This document shows positions 37,576 through 47,215 of a DNA stretch of 64,000 nt, one piece after another; position 1 is the first letter of the stretch; the number at the start of each line of letters is the position of its first letter. Location of the stretch: positions 62,001-126,000 of the forward strand of contig NZ_LDJJ01000033.1 in NCBI RefSeq assembly GCF_001431465.1, in the 5' to 3' direction. The stretch comes from Stenotrophomonas terrae. GTDB lineage: Bacteria > Pseudomonadota > Gammaproteobacteria > Xanthomonadales > Xanthomonadaceae. The notes under the pieces are model-generated. The model ran no database searches and was not told the origin of the DNA. It saw only the letters and a list, made by a program, of their open reading frames with translations. The position numbers and the translations under genes are program-made.

Positions 37576-38364
37576 ATGAGCGATGCACTGCTCGTGCAGC
37601 ACCAGGGCGCGGTAGCGACCCTTTCGATGAACCGGCCGGACCTGCACAACGCTTTCGACGCCGCCTTGATCGGCGCGTTGACTGAAACCCTTGCTTCCCT
37701 CGGCGCAGACCCGGCGGTACGGGCGGTGGTACTGGCCGGTACCGGCCCCTCGTTCTCGGCCGGCGCCGACCTGCAGTGGATGCGCGCCATGGCCAGCGCC
37801 AGCCAGGAAGAGAACCGTATCGACTCGCTGGCCTTGGCGCGACTGATGCGCACCCTGGACGAACTGCCCAAACCGACCATCGCCCGCGTCCACGGCGCCA
37901 GCTTTGGCGGTGGCGTCGGCCTGGTGGCCTGTTGTGATATCGCCATTGCCGCCGAGGAGGCCCGCTTCGGCCTGACCGAAAGCCGGCTGGGCCTGCTGCC
38001 GGCGGTGATCTCCCCCTATGTGATTGCCGCGATCGGCCCACGCCAGGCACGCCGCTGGTTCGCTACCGGCGAACATTTCGATGCCGCCACCGCCCAGCAG
38101 ATCGGGCTGGTCCATCAGGTGGTGGCTGCCGACGCACTGGATGCCGCCGTGCAGGCCCAACTCAAACTGCTGGGCAAGGCCGGCCCGGTAGCCAGCGCAT
38201 CGGCCAAGGTGCTGGTACGCGAAGTACATGCCGCCATCGGTGACCGCGACGGCCTGGACCGCGCCAATGCCGGCTTGATTGCCGCCCTGCGCGCCTCCGA
38301 TGAAGGCCGCGAAGGCCTGTCCGCCTTCCTTGAGAAGCGCGCCCCCCGCTGGGCCGCGCACTGA
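37576..38364 (+). CDS. liuC: Methylglutaconyl-CoA hydratase-type enoyl-CoA hydratase
   Basis: The 262-residue crotonase-family enzyme has the oxyanion-hole signature [10 protein letters not shown] near residue 60 and [11 protein letters not shown] near 108, with E-S-R-L-G-L near 138. In leucine/isovalerate degradation LiuC hydrates 3-methylglutaconyl-CoA to HMG-CoA. The HMG-CoA lyase gene 31 bp downstream supports that substrate over other enoyl-CoAs. liuR, A, B and D are not here. It is divergent from feoA. Confidence 0.85.
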   Translation: MSDALLVQHQGAVATLSMNRPDLHNAFDAALIGALTETLASLGADPAVRAVVLAGTGPSFSAGADLQWMRAMASASQEENRIDSLALARLMRTLDELPKPTIARVHGASFGGGVGLVACCDIAIAAEEARFGLTESRLGLLPAVISPYVIAAIGPRQARRWFATGEHFDAATAQQIGLVHQVVAADALDAAVQAQLKLLGKAGPVASASAKVLVREVHAAIGDRDGLDRANAGLIAALRASDEGREGLSAFLEKRAPRWAAH

Positions 38365-38395
38365 TCCACCCCCTCCCCCGCCAAAGACCGCTCCA

Positions 38396-39289
38396 ATGAA
38401 CGATTTCGTCCGCATCGTCGAAGTAGGCCCGCGTGATGGCCTGCAGAATGAAAAACAGCTGATCGCCACCGCCGACAAGATCGAGCTGATCGACCGGCTG
38501 TCGGCCACCGGCCTGCGCAGCATCGAGGCCACCAGCTTCGTCAGCCCCAAGTGGGTGCCACAGCTGGCTGACGCCGCCGAGGTATTTGCCGGCATCCACA
38601 AGAAGCCGGGGGTGAGCTACCCGGTACTGGTACCCAACGAGCAGGGCTATGAACGCGCCTTGGCCGTGGGCGCCACCGAGGTGGCGGTATTCACTGCCGC
38701 CTCCGAGCAGTTCAACCGCACCAATACCAATGCTGGCATCGACGAATCGCTGCAGCGCTTCGAACCCATCCTGGCCCGCGCAAACCGGGACGGCGTGCGG
38801 GTGCGGGGTTACGTGTCCACCGTGTTGGGCTGCCCCTACCAGGGCGAGGTGCCGCTGGCCGACGTTGTACGCGTGGCGACCCGCCTGCATGCCATGGGCT
38901 GTTACGAGATATCACTGGGCGACACCATTGGCGTGGGCACCCCGCACAAGGCCCGGGCGATGCTGCAGGCGGTGGCCGCCGAGGTCCCGATGGCCGCATT
39001 GGCGGTGCATTTCCACGATACCTATGGCCAGGCGCTGGCCAATATCGCCACCTGCCTGGATGAAGGGGTGCGGGTGGTCGACGCCGCGGTGGCCGGTACC
39101 GGCGGCTGCCCCTATGCGCGCGGTGCAAGTGGTAATGTCGCCAGCGAAGACGTGGTGTACATGTTGCACGGCATGGGGATGAGCACCGGCGTGGACCTGC
39201 CGGCGCTGGCCGCTACAGGGAACTGGCTCGCAGAACGACTGGGCCGGCAGACAGGCAGCAAGACAGGAAAGGCGTTGACAGTGTCATGA
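38396..39289 (+). CDS. mvaB: Hydroxymethylglutaryl-CoA lyase
   Basis: The enzyme cleaves HMG-CoA to acetoacetate and acetyl-CoA, the last step of leucine degradation. The 297-residue TIM-barrel protein shows [11 protein letters not shown] (metal/substrate loop at about 9-19) and H-F-H-D-T-Y-G-Q-A (metal His pair). The signature [11 protein letters not shown] loop carries the conserved Cys. ATG 38396 is chosen because conservation starts there; the longer frame overlaps liuC. Its stop overlaps the next gene by ATGA. Confidence 0.96.
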   Translation: MNDFVRIVEVGPRDGLQNEKQLIATADKIELIDRLSATGLRSIEATSFVSPKWVPQLADAAEVFAGIHKKPGVSYPVLVPNEQGYERALAVGATEVAVFTAASEQFNRTNTNAGIDESLQRFEPILARANRDGVRVRGYVSTVLGCPYQGEVPLADVVRVATRLHAMGCYEISLGDTIGVGTPHKARAMLQAVAAEVPMAALAVHFHDTYGQALANIATCLDEGVRVVDAAVAGTGGCPYARGASGNVASEDVVYMLHGMGMSTGVDLPALAATGNWLAERLGRQTGSKTGKALTVS

Positions 39290-41838
39290 CCGTATCCGGC
39301 CAGCATGTAGTCCCTGACGACGGCGCTCACCGCGCCGCGCATGTCGACGCGCTGGCTGGTTTGGAACAGGCCCTGCAGCAACCGTTACCTCTTAACCTGC
39401 AACAAGCCCTGCTGGCCGCCCGCGACGCCCTGGCCGAGGCCATGGCCGAGCGGCGGGCAGCACAACGGCGCTATGCCGCGCTGTTCGATGCGGTGCCCGA
39501 CCCGGTCAGCATCCTCAGTGCAACCGGGGTGGTGCTGGACGTAAACAGCGCTGGCGTACGCGCCTATGGCCGCACCCGCGAAGAGATCGTTGGCCAGCCG
39601 ATCGAGCTGCTCAACCCCGACCTGCCTGCCGATCACCTCGAACCAGTATGGGAAACCCTCAACCGCGGCGAGACCTATGTGGTGGAAGTCACCAACATGC
39701 GCGGCAACGGCAATCGCTTCCCGGTGGAAGTGCACTCGGCCGCGTTCGAACATGATGGCGAGCATTGCATCGTTGCGGTCGCCCGCGACCTGAGCCGGCG
39801 CTGGCAGGCCGAAACCCGCTACCGCCTGCTGCTGGAATCCATCGACAAGGGGGTGATGCTGTTCGACCGCCACCTCGGCATCATCTCTGCCAATCCGGCA
39901 GCGCACCGCATCTTCAATCTGGGCAGTGCCGCGCCGGCCAGGGTGCCGCTGCATGGCGACGAATGGATCAGCGTCGACGAACATGGGCGCCGGCTGCGGC
40001 CCGAGCAATGGCCGGTGACCCGCGCATTTGCCGAAGGCAAGTCCATCCCCAGCACCATCATCGGCCTGTATCACCGGCCAAACGGCCGCATGATCTGGAT
40101 CTCGATCACCACCGTGCCGGTGTTCTCGGCCGGCTGCGACCTGCCCGACCACGTATTTTCATTGTTCAGTGACATCACCGAACTCAAGCGCGACCACGCC
40201 CTGTTCGACCGCGCGCAGTCGCTGGCGCATATCGGCGGCTGGGAATGGGACCGTGGCCAGCAGCACCTGTACCTCACCGGTGAAGCCCAACGCATCCTTG
40301 GTCAGCAGTTGCCGCCCATCGACCTGGAGCAGCTGCTGGCCTGCTTGAACAGCCTGTCCCGGCAGCAACTGCGCGAGGCCATGGAACACGTGGTCGAACA
40401 GCGCACCGGCTTCGAACTGGAACTGCAGGGCCAGCGCGCCAGCGGCCACAGCTTCTGGATACGGATGATCGGCGAGGTCGAGCTTGGCGACCTGGCCTCC
40501 ACCCGCATCGCCGGCACCCTGCAGGACATCACTGAGCCCAAGCATGCCGAGCAGACCCTCAAGAACCAGGCCCGTACCGATCCACTGACCGGCATCATGA
40601 ACCGCGATGCTGCGCTCACCGACCTGGAAGCCCGGCTCAGCAATCCCTCCCACGCCGGGGTGGCAGTGCTGTACATCGACCTGGACCGGTTCAAGACCGT
40701 CAATGACGTACTGGGCCACAACGCCGGCGACCTGCTGCTGATCGAAGCCACCCGCCGCATCGCCGATGCCATTGGCACCGAAGGCCTGCTGGCGCGTTTT
40801 GGTGGCGATGAGTTCGTGGTTACCTGCGATGCGCGCGACCTGCCCGGGCGCCCGGAACAACTGGCCGAAGCCATCACCCGCGCCTTCATCCCGCCGTTCC
40901 AGTTCGGCAAGGACGAGTTCCCGGTCACCACCAGTATTGGTATTGCCCGCGCGCCGCAGGATGGCCTGCGCCCGCAGCAGCTGATCCAGAACGCCGATCT
41001 GGCCATGTACGAATGCAAGCGCCGCGACCGCAATGGCTGGCAGCTGTTCTCACCGGAGCTGGCCCGGCGCCAGCGTGACCGCCTGCAGATTGAACGGCGC
41101 CTGCGCAAGGCGCTGGACCGCGACGAGTTCCGCCTGGTCTACCAGCCGCAGGTGGACCTGCGCAGCGGCCAGATCATCGCCTGCGAGGCCCTGATCCGCT
41201 GGCGCAATCGCCAGCTCGGCGAGCTGCGCCCGGACATCTTCATCAGTCATGCCGAGAACACCGGCGACATCGTGCGGATCGGCGAATGGGTACTGCACCA
41301 GGCCTGCCGGCAGATCCGCCAATGGCACAACGAAGGCCTGGGCATGATGCGGGTGGCGATCAACGTCTCCTACCGCCAGTTCAGCGGCGACCGTCTGGCC
41401 CGGCAGGTACGCGAGGTGCTGGACCATTACGGGCTGCCGGGCAGCGCGCTGGAGCTGGAGTTCACCGAGCGGGTCCTGATCGAGGACGCCCCCGCCACCC
41501 TGCGCACCTTTGCCGAGCTGCGCGCCATGGGCGTGGTGCTGACCATCGACGACTTCGGCGAGGGTTACAGCGCCCTCAACTACCTGCGCACCCTGCCCAT
41601 CCACGGCCTCAAACTCAGCCAGCTGTTCATCAGCGGGGTGCCCGACAACCCCTCCGATGTGGCGGTCTGCGAAGCGGTCTGCGGCATCGCCCGCAGCCTT
41701 GGGCTGGGCCTGGTTGCCGAGGGCATCGAGTCGGAGGCGCAACGGCAGTTCCTGCTCGGGCTGGGTGTGCCGGTTGGCCAAGGCTTCCTGTTCGCCCCCG
41801 GCCTGTCACCTACCGATTTCAGCCGGCAGATGACCTGA
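39286..41838 (+). CDS. PAS-GGDEF-EAL c-di-GMP signalling protein
   Basis: The 850-residue cytoplasmic protein has no membrane segments. It has at least two, probably three, PAS domains (about 60-425), a GGDEF domain with an intact G-G-D-E-F motif (506-510), and an EAL domain with intact E-A-L (634-636) and [13 protein letters not shown]. Both cyclase and phosphodiesterase motifs look functional, so net activity cannot be told. Its ATG overlaps the mvaB stop, an unusual coupling of a signalling gene to a catabolic operon. The last 51 bp are duplicated at 43761-43811. Confidence 0.94.
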   Translation: MTVSGQHVVPDDGAHRAAHVDALAGLEQALQQPLPLNLQQALLAARDALAEAMAERRAAQRRYAALFDAVPDPVSILSATGVVLDVNSAGVRAYGRTREEIVGQPIELLNPDLPADHLEPVWETLNRGETYVVEVTNMRGNGNRFPVEVHSAAFEHDGEHCIVAVARDLSRRWQAETRYRLLLESIDKGVMLFDRHLGIISANPAAHRIFNLGSAAPARVPLHGDEWISVDEHGRRLRPEQWPVTRAFAEGKSIPSTIIGLYHRPNGRMIWISITTVPVFSAGCDLPDHVFSLFSDITELKRDHALFDRAQSLAHIGGWEWDRGQQHLYLTGEAQRILGQQLPPIDLEQLLACLNSLSRQQLREAMEHVVEQRTGFELELQGQRASGHSFWIRMIGEVELGDLASTRIAGTLQDITEPKHAEQTLKNQARTDPLTGIMNRDAALTDLEARLSNPSHAGVAVLYIDLDRFKTVNDVLGHNAGDLLLIEATRRIADAIGTEGLLARFGGDEFVVTCDARDLPGRPEQLAEAITRAFIPPFQFGKDEFPVTTSIGIARAPQDGLRPQQLIQNADLAMYECKRRDRNGWQLFSPELARRQRDRLQIERRLRKALDRDEFRLVYQPQVDLRSGQIIACEALIRWRNRQLGELRPDIFISHAENTGDIVRIGEWVLHQACRQIRQWHNEGLGMMRVAINVSYRQFSGDRLARQVREVLDHYGLPGSALELEFTERVLIEDAPATLRTFAELRAMGVVLTIDDFGEGYSALNYLRTLPIHGLKLSQLFISGVPDNPSDVAVCEAVCGIARSLGLGLVAEGIESEAQRQFLLGLGVPVGQGFLFAPGLSPTDFSRQMT

Positions 41839-41862
41839 GCGGGCCTGACGGGCCACGTGCCG

Positions 41863-41962
41863 TGTAGCCCGGGTAAGCGCAGCGCACCCGGGGCTCTCGG
41901 CAAGAAACGCCAATTCCTCGAATACCCGAATTCCCCGGGTGCGCTGCGCTTACCCGGGCTGC
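41863..41962. repeat. Inverted pair of AGCCCGGGTAAGCG-type repeats
   Basis: A unit at 41863-41895 and its reverse complement at 41933-41962 can fold into a large cruciform or RNA hairpin just after the PAS-GGDEF-EAL gene. The pair probably acts as a 3' structure for that operon. Confidence 0.75.
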
Positions 41963-42075
41963 CTTGGCGCACCGGACACCCTGTCCCGGCCTGCCGCCTC
42001 ACAGGTCTGATCACGCCAACTTGGCGCCGATCGGCATCGGCTAGAATCGGTGGCTCACTCAGCAGGATTGTTCCA

Positions 42076-42846
42076 ATGCAGCTGTCTTCCGTTCGTGCCG
42101 TCATCACCGGCGGCGTCTCCGGCCTTGGCCTTGGCGTCGCTCAGTTCCTGGTCGCCAATGGTGGCAAGGTCGCCCTGTTCGACCTCAACGATGAAAAGGG
42201 CGCCGCAGCGGTCGCCGAGCTGGGCGCCGACAATGCCCGCTACTTCACCACCAATGTCACCGATGAAGCCGGCGTTGCCGCCAACCTGGCCGCCGCCAAG
42301 GAATTCCTGGGTGGCCTGAACGTGGTGATGAACTGCGCCGGCATCCTCGGCGCCGGTCGCGTGCTCGGCCGTGAGGCGGCCATGCCGCTGGCCAACTTCC
42401 AGAGCACGGTGATGGTCAACCTGGTCGGCAGCTTCAACGTCGCCAAGGCCGGCGCCGAGCTGATGCAGCACAACGAGGCCAATGCCGACGGCGAACGCGG
42501 CGTGATCATCAACACCGCCTCGGTGGCTGCCTATGAAGGCCAGATCGGCCAGGCCGCCTACTCCGCCTCCAAGGGCGGCGTGGTCGGCATGACCCTGCCG
42601 ATGGCGCGCGAGCTGTCGCGCTTCGGCATCCGCGTGCTGACCATCGCCCCGGGCGTGTTCTGGACGCCGATGGTCGATGGCATGCCGCAGAACGTGCAGG
42701 AATCGCTGGCCGCGTCCATCCCGTTCCCGTCGCGCCTGGGCCAGCCGGCCGATTTCGCCAGCCTGGTCGGTCACATCATTGGCAATACCTACCTCAACGG
42801 TGAGACTATTCGCCTCGACGGTGCCGTGCGTCTGGCACCGAAGTGA
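42076..42846 (+). CDS. SDR-family 3-hydroxyacyl-CoA dehydrogenase (HSD17B10-like)
   Basis: The 256-residue short-chain dehydrogenase has the cofactor motif [10 protein letters not shown] (about 11-20), N-C-A-G (about 88), and catalytic Ser, Tyr and Lys in N-T-A-S-V-A-A and Y-S-A-S-K. The P-G-V-F-x-T-P-M tail and overall pattern match 3-hydroxyacyl-CoA / 2-methyl-3-hydroxybutyryl-CoA dehydrogenases. It may join the acyl-CoA catabolism encoded just upstream, but it follows a repeat-filled 237-bp gap and is probably its own unit. Confidence 0.85.
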   Translation: MQLSSVRAVITGGVSGLGLGVAQFLVANGGKVALFDLNDEKGAAAVAELGADNARYFTTNVTDEAGVAANLAAAKEFLGGLNVVMNCAGILGAGRVLGREAAMPLANFQSTVMVNLVGSFNVAKAGAELMQHNEANADGERGVIINTASVAAYEGQIGQAAYSASKGGVVGMTLPMARELSRFGIRVLTIAPGVFWTPMVDGMPQNVQESLAASIPFPSRLGQPADFASLVGHIIGNTYLNGETIRLDGAVRLAPK

Positions 42847-42905
42847 CCCATCCGCGGGCGCCCACACGGCGCCCGCCTCCGTTTACCCCAATAGACTTTC
42901 CAAGC

Positions 42906-43472
42906 ATGAAAGCCAACGACATCAAGAAAGGCAACGTCGTCGAGTACAACAACGGCGTGTATCAGATCCGCGACATTGAGCGCAGCTCACCGCAGGGCCG
43001 CGGCGGCAACGTCCGCTTCCGCTTCATCATGTACAGCGTGCCGGGCGGCAACAAGCTCGATGCCAGCTTCGATGCCGATGACAACCTGCCCGAAGTCGAG
43101 CTGCTGCGCCGGCAGTCCACCTTCTCCTACATGGATGGCGACGCCTTCGTGTTCATGGATGACGAGGACTACACCCCGTATACGCTGGACGCGGACGTGA
43201 TCGGCGATGACGCCGGCTATATCACCGAAGGCCTGAGCGGCATCTTCGTGCAGGTGATCGACGACCAGCCGGTCGCCATCCAGCTGCCACAGCACGTCAC
43301 CCTGGAAGTGGTGGAGACCCCGCCGGAACTGAAGGGCGGCACCGCCACCAAGCGACCGAAGCCGGCCAAGCTCAGCACCGGCCTGGAAATCATGGTGCCG
43401 GAGTACATCGTCAACGGCGAACGCATCCTGGTGAACACCACCACTGGTGAGTTCGGCGGCCGCGCCGACTGA
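42906..43472 (+). CDS. efpL: Elongation factor P-like protein EfpL (YeiP)
   Basis: The 188-residue product has the three EF-P domains: KOW-like N-terminus ([14 protein letters not shown]), OB central and OB C-terminal. The lengthened beta3-beta4 loop S-S-P-Q-G-R-G-G carries Arg32 at the tip in place of the modified Lys of EF-P, as in E. coli YeiP/EfpL. The family eases ribosome stalling at proline-rich motifs. ATG 42906 is chosen because conservation starts there; upstream codons in the frame are non-homologous. Confidence 0.92.
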   Translation: MKANDIKKGNVVEYNNGVYQIRDIERSSPQGRGGNVRFRFIMYSVPGGNKLDASFDADDNLPEVELLRRQSTFSYMDGDAFVFMDDEDYTPYTLDADVIGDDAGYITEGLSGIFVQVIDDQPVAIQLPQHVTLEVVETPPELKGGTATKRPKPAKLSTGLEIMVPEYIVNGERILVNTTTGEFGGRAD

Positions 43473-43871
43473 TCAATCACCCCCTCCCACGCAAGCGGGA
43501 GGGGGCTGTTGAAGTTGTGGGAATTGAAGTTGTGGGAGCGGCATAAGCCGCGAAGCTGAAAATGTTTCAGCCCCTGTAGGAGCGGCGTAAGCCGCGAAGC
43601 TGGCCAACTGAAACGGCTGAAGACTTTCAGAACCTGAAACATTGCCTGCCGTGTAGCCCGGGCAAGCGAAGCCCACCCGGGGCTCTCGGCATACAACGTC
43701 AAGTCCTCCACTACCCTCGTCCCCCGGGTGCGCTGCGCTTACCAGGGCTACCTTGGCCGGCTGTTCGCCCCCGACCTGTCACCTACCGATTTCAGCCGCC
43801 AGATGGCCTGAAACATCGCCTGCTTCGCGGCTTACGCCGCTCCTACAAGCTGCAGGCCAGCAGACCTGCTT
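43473..43871. repeat. Gap filled with palindromic repeats and a duplicated gene tail
   Basis: This 399-bp convergent gap has a terminator-like C/G hairpin directly after efpL (about 43482-43506). GGAGCGGCGTAAGCCGC-type units lie at 43532-43558, 43575-43602 and, inverted, 43821-43849. An inverted pair of the AGCCCGGG-type lies at 43651-43690 and 43721-43751. Between them lies a 51-bp copy of the end of the PAS-GGDEF-EAL gene. No gene was seen. Confidence 0.75.
43761..43811 (+). pseudogene. Duplicated 3' end (16 codons plus stop) of the PAS-GGDEF-EAL gene
   Basis: Bases 43761-43811 match 41788-41838 at 48 of 51 positions and keep the frame [16 protein letters not shown] and stop. The original reads G and T at two of these residues. 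The repeat AGCCCGGG family lies next to both copies, so repeat-mediated rearrangement is the likely cause. Confidence 0.8.
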
Positions 43872-44999
43872 TCAGGCCGCTACCGGGAAATACAGCGATA
43901 CCGCGGCCCCACCCAGCGGTGAGGTGCCGATCATCGCGGTGCCACCGGACTGTGCCGCGAACCCATAGACCTGGCTCAAACCCAGGCCGCTGCCATCGCC
44001 CACGCTCTTGGTAGTGAAGAACGGCTCGAACACGCTTTCCTGGATCTCCGCCTGGATGCCCGGCCCGCTATCGCCCACACAGATGCTGACGAAGGGGCCG
44101 CGCTCGCCGCCGCCCGAGGGCACGATGATGGTTTCCAGCCGCGCGCACACCAGCACCTTGCCGACACCGTGCATGGCATCGCGGCTATTGCTCAGCAGGT
44201 TCAACAGCGCTGCCTCCAGCTGACCCACATCCACCGAAATCGGCGGCAGGTCCGCCGCCAACTCAATCTCCAGCTCGATGGTCTCGCCGCAGACGCGCCG
44301 ATACAGCTCCAGCGAGGCGGTGAGCAGGTCGTCGACCCGGCTCAGCTGCGGGACCAGCGTCTGCCCGCGCCCGAAGGCCAGCATCTGCCGCGTCAACTGG
44401 GTGCCACGCTCCACCGCACGGTGGGCGATATCCAGGATTCGACGCACGCTTTCGTCGCCCGAACGCCGCAACGACAGCATGTCCAGGCTGTTGCCGATCA
44501 CCGACAGCAGATTGTTGAAGTCATGCGACAAGCCCAGGGTGAGCTTGCCAACCGCATCAAGACGCTGCGCACGCAGGGCGATTTCCTGCGCCTCGCGGAC
44601 ACGCTTCTGGGTCTGGAATATCTCGGTGATGTCACGGATGAGAACCAGCACGCGTGAACCCGCCGGGTCGAACACCCGCTCCAGCATCGCCGAGGCGCGG
44701 AAGCGGACACCATCGCTGCGTACCATCGCCAGGCTGAGCTGCTCGATGCCCTGCTCCAGGGTCCGCGCCACTGCCTGCTCGGCAACCCCGCGCTGGGCAT
44801 CGGCGGCGCTGAACAACAGCGAGAACGGTTGCCCGCGGATCTCTTCAATCGTATAGCCGAGCACCGCTGCAACGCCCGCATTGCCGCCGAGCACGCGACC
44901 GTCGGAGTCAAGCTGGAGGATGGCGCAGCAGTGCAGCTTCAATACATCTTCGGCCAATGCCGCCACGTCGGCCGTCTGTTCCTGTTCTGTACTGCTCAA
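43872..44999 (-). CDS. Orphan PAS-containing sensor histidine kinase
   Basis: The 375-residue soluble kinase has one PAS domain (about 20-125: I-L-Q-L-D-S-D-G-R-V-L-G-G-N). A HisKA region follows with the H-box L-S-H-D-F-N-N-L-L (His159), then HATPase motifs N (L-L-N-L-L-S-N-S-R-D-A), G1 (V-G-D-S-G-P-G-I) and G2 (G-D-G-S-G-L-G-L-S). The S-H-D-F-N-N type places it near NtrB-like/HWE-distant kinases. The TTG start at 44999 overlaps the upstream stop (TTGA) and has GGGAG before it. No response regulator is adjacent, so the partner is unknown. Confidence 0.85.
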   Translation of the reverse strand: MSSTEQEQTADVAALAEDVLKLHCCAILQLDSDGRVLGGNAGVAAVLGYTIEEIRGQPFSLLFSAADAQRGVAEQAVARTLEQGIEQLSLAMVRSDGVRFRASAMLERVFDPAGSRVLVLIRDITEIFQTQKRVREAQEIALRAQRLDAVGKLTLGLSHDFNNLLSVIGNSLDMLSLRRSGDESVRRILDIAHRAVERGTQLTRQMLAFGRGQTLVPQLSRVDDLLTASLELYRRVCGETIELEIELAADLPPISVDVGQLEAALLNLLSNSRDAMHGVGKVLVCARLETIIVPSGGGERGPFVSICVGDSGPGIQAEIQESVFEPFFTTKSVGDGSGLGLSQVYGFAAQSGGTAMIGTSPLGGAAVSLYFPVAA

Positions 45000-46864
45000 C
45001 CCTGCTCTCCCGAAAACTGAACCAACCGCCGGTGTTCCAGCGTTACCGCCTCCCCTGGCTGCGTACCGTAGCCTAAACGCAGACGTTCCCGCAGGTACAG
45101 CAGGTTGGCTTCAATGGCGGTCAGGTTGTCGCGCTGGGTCGGCGGCAGGGCCGCCAACGCCGCAGCGCGCAAGGCCTGCCATTGCTGCTGCGCCGGGCCG
45201 GCGCCGGCAGCGGTATCGGCCCGCAGCCGGGCCTGCTCATCCGCATTGGGGATGCCATAGCCCGGGCTGCCGGCCAACAGACTGCCGGGGGCCAGCAAGC
45301 CCGCTGCGCGCTCCATCAGCGCGTGGAAATCGTCCAGTTCAGGCAAGGCCTTGCCCGCTGCCAGCAGCTTGCGCTTGAGCACATCGCCGGCCGCCACCTC
45401 GGCCTGCCGCCGCGCGGCCTGTTCCAGCAGCAACATCGCCGCCAGCACCTGCTCGTCGGCCTGCTGCATCCAGACCCTGCGCTGTGTAGGTGGCAGGGCA
45501 AACCATTGGCTTACGCTGTCGGCCGGCAACGGCAAGGCGGTGCGCGCGACCTCGAATACCAGCCGGTAGTGCTCGGCAGCCGATTCGAAGTAATAGCCGC
45601 CGCGCACGGCGGCGGCGCGCTCGCGCGGCGGCTCGGCCAGCGCCTTGGCACGCAGCGTCTGCAGCAAGCCGGTCGGGGTGATCGACAACAGCTGCGCCGC
45701 ACCCAGCCGCGGTGCGCCATCGCCGATCAGCTTGCCGGTTTCCACCGCACAGTTGTTGCTGATGAAGTAATAGCGCCCGTCATAGTCCCAGTGCAGGCGT
45801 GCCGCCTGCTGCAGCAGGCCTGCCATTTCCTCGCGCTGCAGCCGCAGCGGCGTGGAAGAGACCCCGCGCAACTCGACCTTGGTGTATTCCTCGACCACCT
45901 GGCTCAGCGGCAATACGAACAGGCGCGAGGGATAGGCGCCGGTCAGCCCGCGCCAGCTGGATATCTGCACATCACCGACAAAGGCCCGGAACGACAGCAC
46001 CAGGTGATGGCGCAGGTCCATCCGGCAGGCCGGCCCGGGCGCACGGCCGGGGGCGCAGATCACCAGCCGCAGCATGCTGTGGCCCCAACGGCTCATCAGC
46101 TTCTCGTTGCCTTCGGCCAGCAGGTAATCGACCTGGTAGACCCGCGCCGGATCCAGCGCCAGCAGTTCGGCCAGACCCTCCTGCTCACCGGCCTGCATGA
46201 AAGGCAGGGCTGGTGGGCATTGCGCGGCACCCAACAGCGCGGGCGCGCCCAGATTCTGTGCGAACCACGCGTGCAGCAGCGGCCGCCGGCACGCGTAGTC
46301 CGGATCCAGCAGATAGTGCTCGAGGTTCACCGCGAAGAACTCCGCCGGGCTGTCCAGTTCATAGCGATCAGGACTGCGCAGGCTGAAGTTGTTGTGCCCG
46401 CGACCGGGCCATAGCGGCCGCCGCTGCCAACCGGCCAGATCCAGGAATCGCGCCTGCGCTGACCAACCACCCACGGACGAGCGGTCCAATGCGTGCGCCA
46501 GCTCATGGATCAGCGCCGCGCGGGCCGCCTGCCATGCCGGCTCGGCCGGGTCGGCAGCAAGCAAAGGTGTAAGCAGGCGCCGGTCCAGGCCAAGCTCGCT
46601 ACCCCGCGCCCTGCCCTGCACATGCTCGGGCAGGTCGTCGCGCCAGCGCAGCTGCAGCGTCTGTGCGGAGCTACCCACGATGGCCGCAGGCATGCGCGCC
46701 AGCACGTCTTCAATCAACTGCTGGCTGGCCTGCAGCTGCGCCACATCCAGCGCCGGCGTATGTGCCTGCACCTGGACGCGCAAGGCCGCCTGCAGCGGAG
46801 CGATGACGCCCAGCAGTACCAGCAGCGCCAGCCACCGCGCAGGCGGCAGCCGGCGCCGACGCAT
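44996..46864 (-). CDS. Periplasmic DUF4105 / Lnb-like protein with N-terminal HELAH motif
   Basis: The 622-residue protein has a signal peptide (L-A-L-L-V-L-L-G-V-I-A-P-L-Q-A). An N-terminal region with H-E-L-A-H (about 120-124), an HExxH-type metal motif, follows. The DUF4105 region has R-W-G-H-S-M-L-R-L and Y-Y-F-I-S-N-N-C-A-V-E, the Cys/His pattern shared with the Lnb lipoprotein N-acyltransferase. The long C-terminus is helical. Catalysis in lipoprotein maturation or as a peptidase is inferred. ATG 46864 overlaps the DUF2388 stop (ATGA); GTG 46867 is the only nearby alternative. Confidence 0.82.
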   Translation of the reverse strand: MRRRRLPPARWLALLVLLGVIAPLQAALRVQVQAHTPALDVAQLQASQQLIEDVLARMPAAIVGSSAQTLQLRWRDDLPEHVQGRARGSELGLDRRLLTPLLAADPAEPAWQAARAALIHELAHALDRSSVGGWSAQARFLDLAGWQRRPLWPGRGHNNFSLRSPDRYELDSPAEFFAVNLEHYLLDPDYACRRPLLHAWFAQNLGAPALLGAAQCPPALPFMQAGEQEGLAELLALDPARVYQVDYLLAEGNEKLMSRWGHSMLRLVICAPGRAPGPACRMDLRHHLVLSFRAFVGDVQISSWRGLTGAYPSRLFVLPLSQVVEEYTKVELRGVSSTPLRLQREEMAGLLQQAARLHWDYDGRYYFISNNCAVETGKLIGDGAPRLGAAQLLSITPTGLLQTLRAKALAEPPRERAAAVRGGYYFESAAEHYRLVFEVARTALPLPADSVSQWFALPPTQRRVWMQQADEQVLAAMLLLEQAARRQAEVAAGDVLKRKLLAAGKALPELDDFHALMERAAGLLAPGSLLAGSPGYGIPNADEQARLRADTAAGAGPAQQQWQALRAAALAALPPTQRDNLTAIEANLLYLRERLRLGYGTQPGEAVTLEHRRLVQFSGEQG

Positions 46865-47163
46865 CACAGCGCCAGGATCTTCCGGGCCAGGGCCATGTCG
46901 CTGGCATCACGCGCAGCGACGTCACGCTCACGCAGCTGGATCAAGGCCGCTTCCAGCCAGGCACCACGGATGGCGCCATTGCTGGCGACAAAGCCGGCGG
47001 CGTCTTCACGTGCATCCAGCAATACCTTGTCGTCGCCCGAGGAGCTGCCCGAGGAATTGGACGATGCGCCCGAGGCGGAGCCGGCCGAGGTGCCTGCGAA
47101 ACTGGAGGCGAGTGCCGACATCGGCAGGGCAATCAATGCGCAGAACAGGATCGAACGGATCAT
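46864..47163 (-). CDS. DUF2388 family periplasmic protein
   Basis: The 99-residue product has a signal peptide (I-L-F-C-A-L-I-A-L-P-M-S-A-L-A). A Ser/Gly/Ala-rich stretch follows, then the family core D-D-K-V-L-L-D-A-R-E-D-A-A-G-F-V-A-S-N-G-A-I-R-G-A-W-L-E-A. DUF2388 has no known function and is best known in pseudomonads. Stop-start overlap with the DUF4105 gene points to a joint envelope function, with the histidine kinase third in the same set. Confidence 0.85.
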   Translation of the reverse strand: MIRSILFCALIALPMSALASSFAGTSAGSASGASSNSSGSSSGDDKVLLDAREDAAGFVASNGAIRGAWLEAALIQLRERDVAARDASDMALARKILAL

Positions 47164-47215
47164 CGGCAGGTCAACATCGGGACAATTAAGGATGCAAAGA
47201 GTAGCGGTGTTCGGC

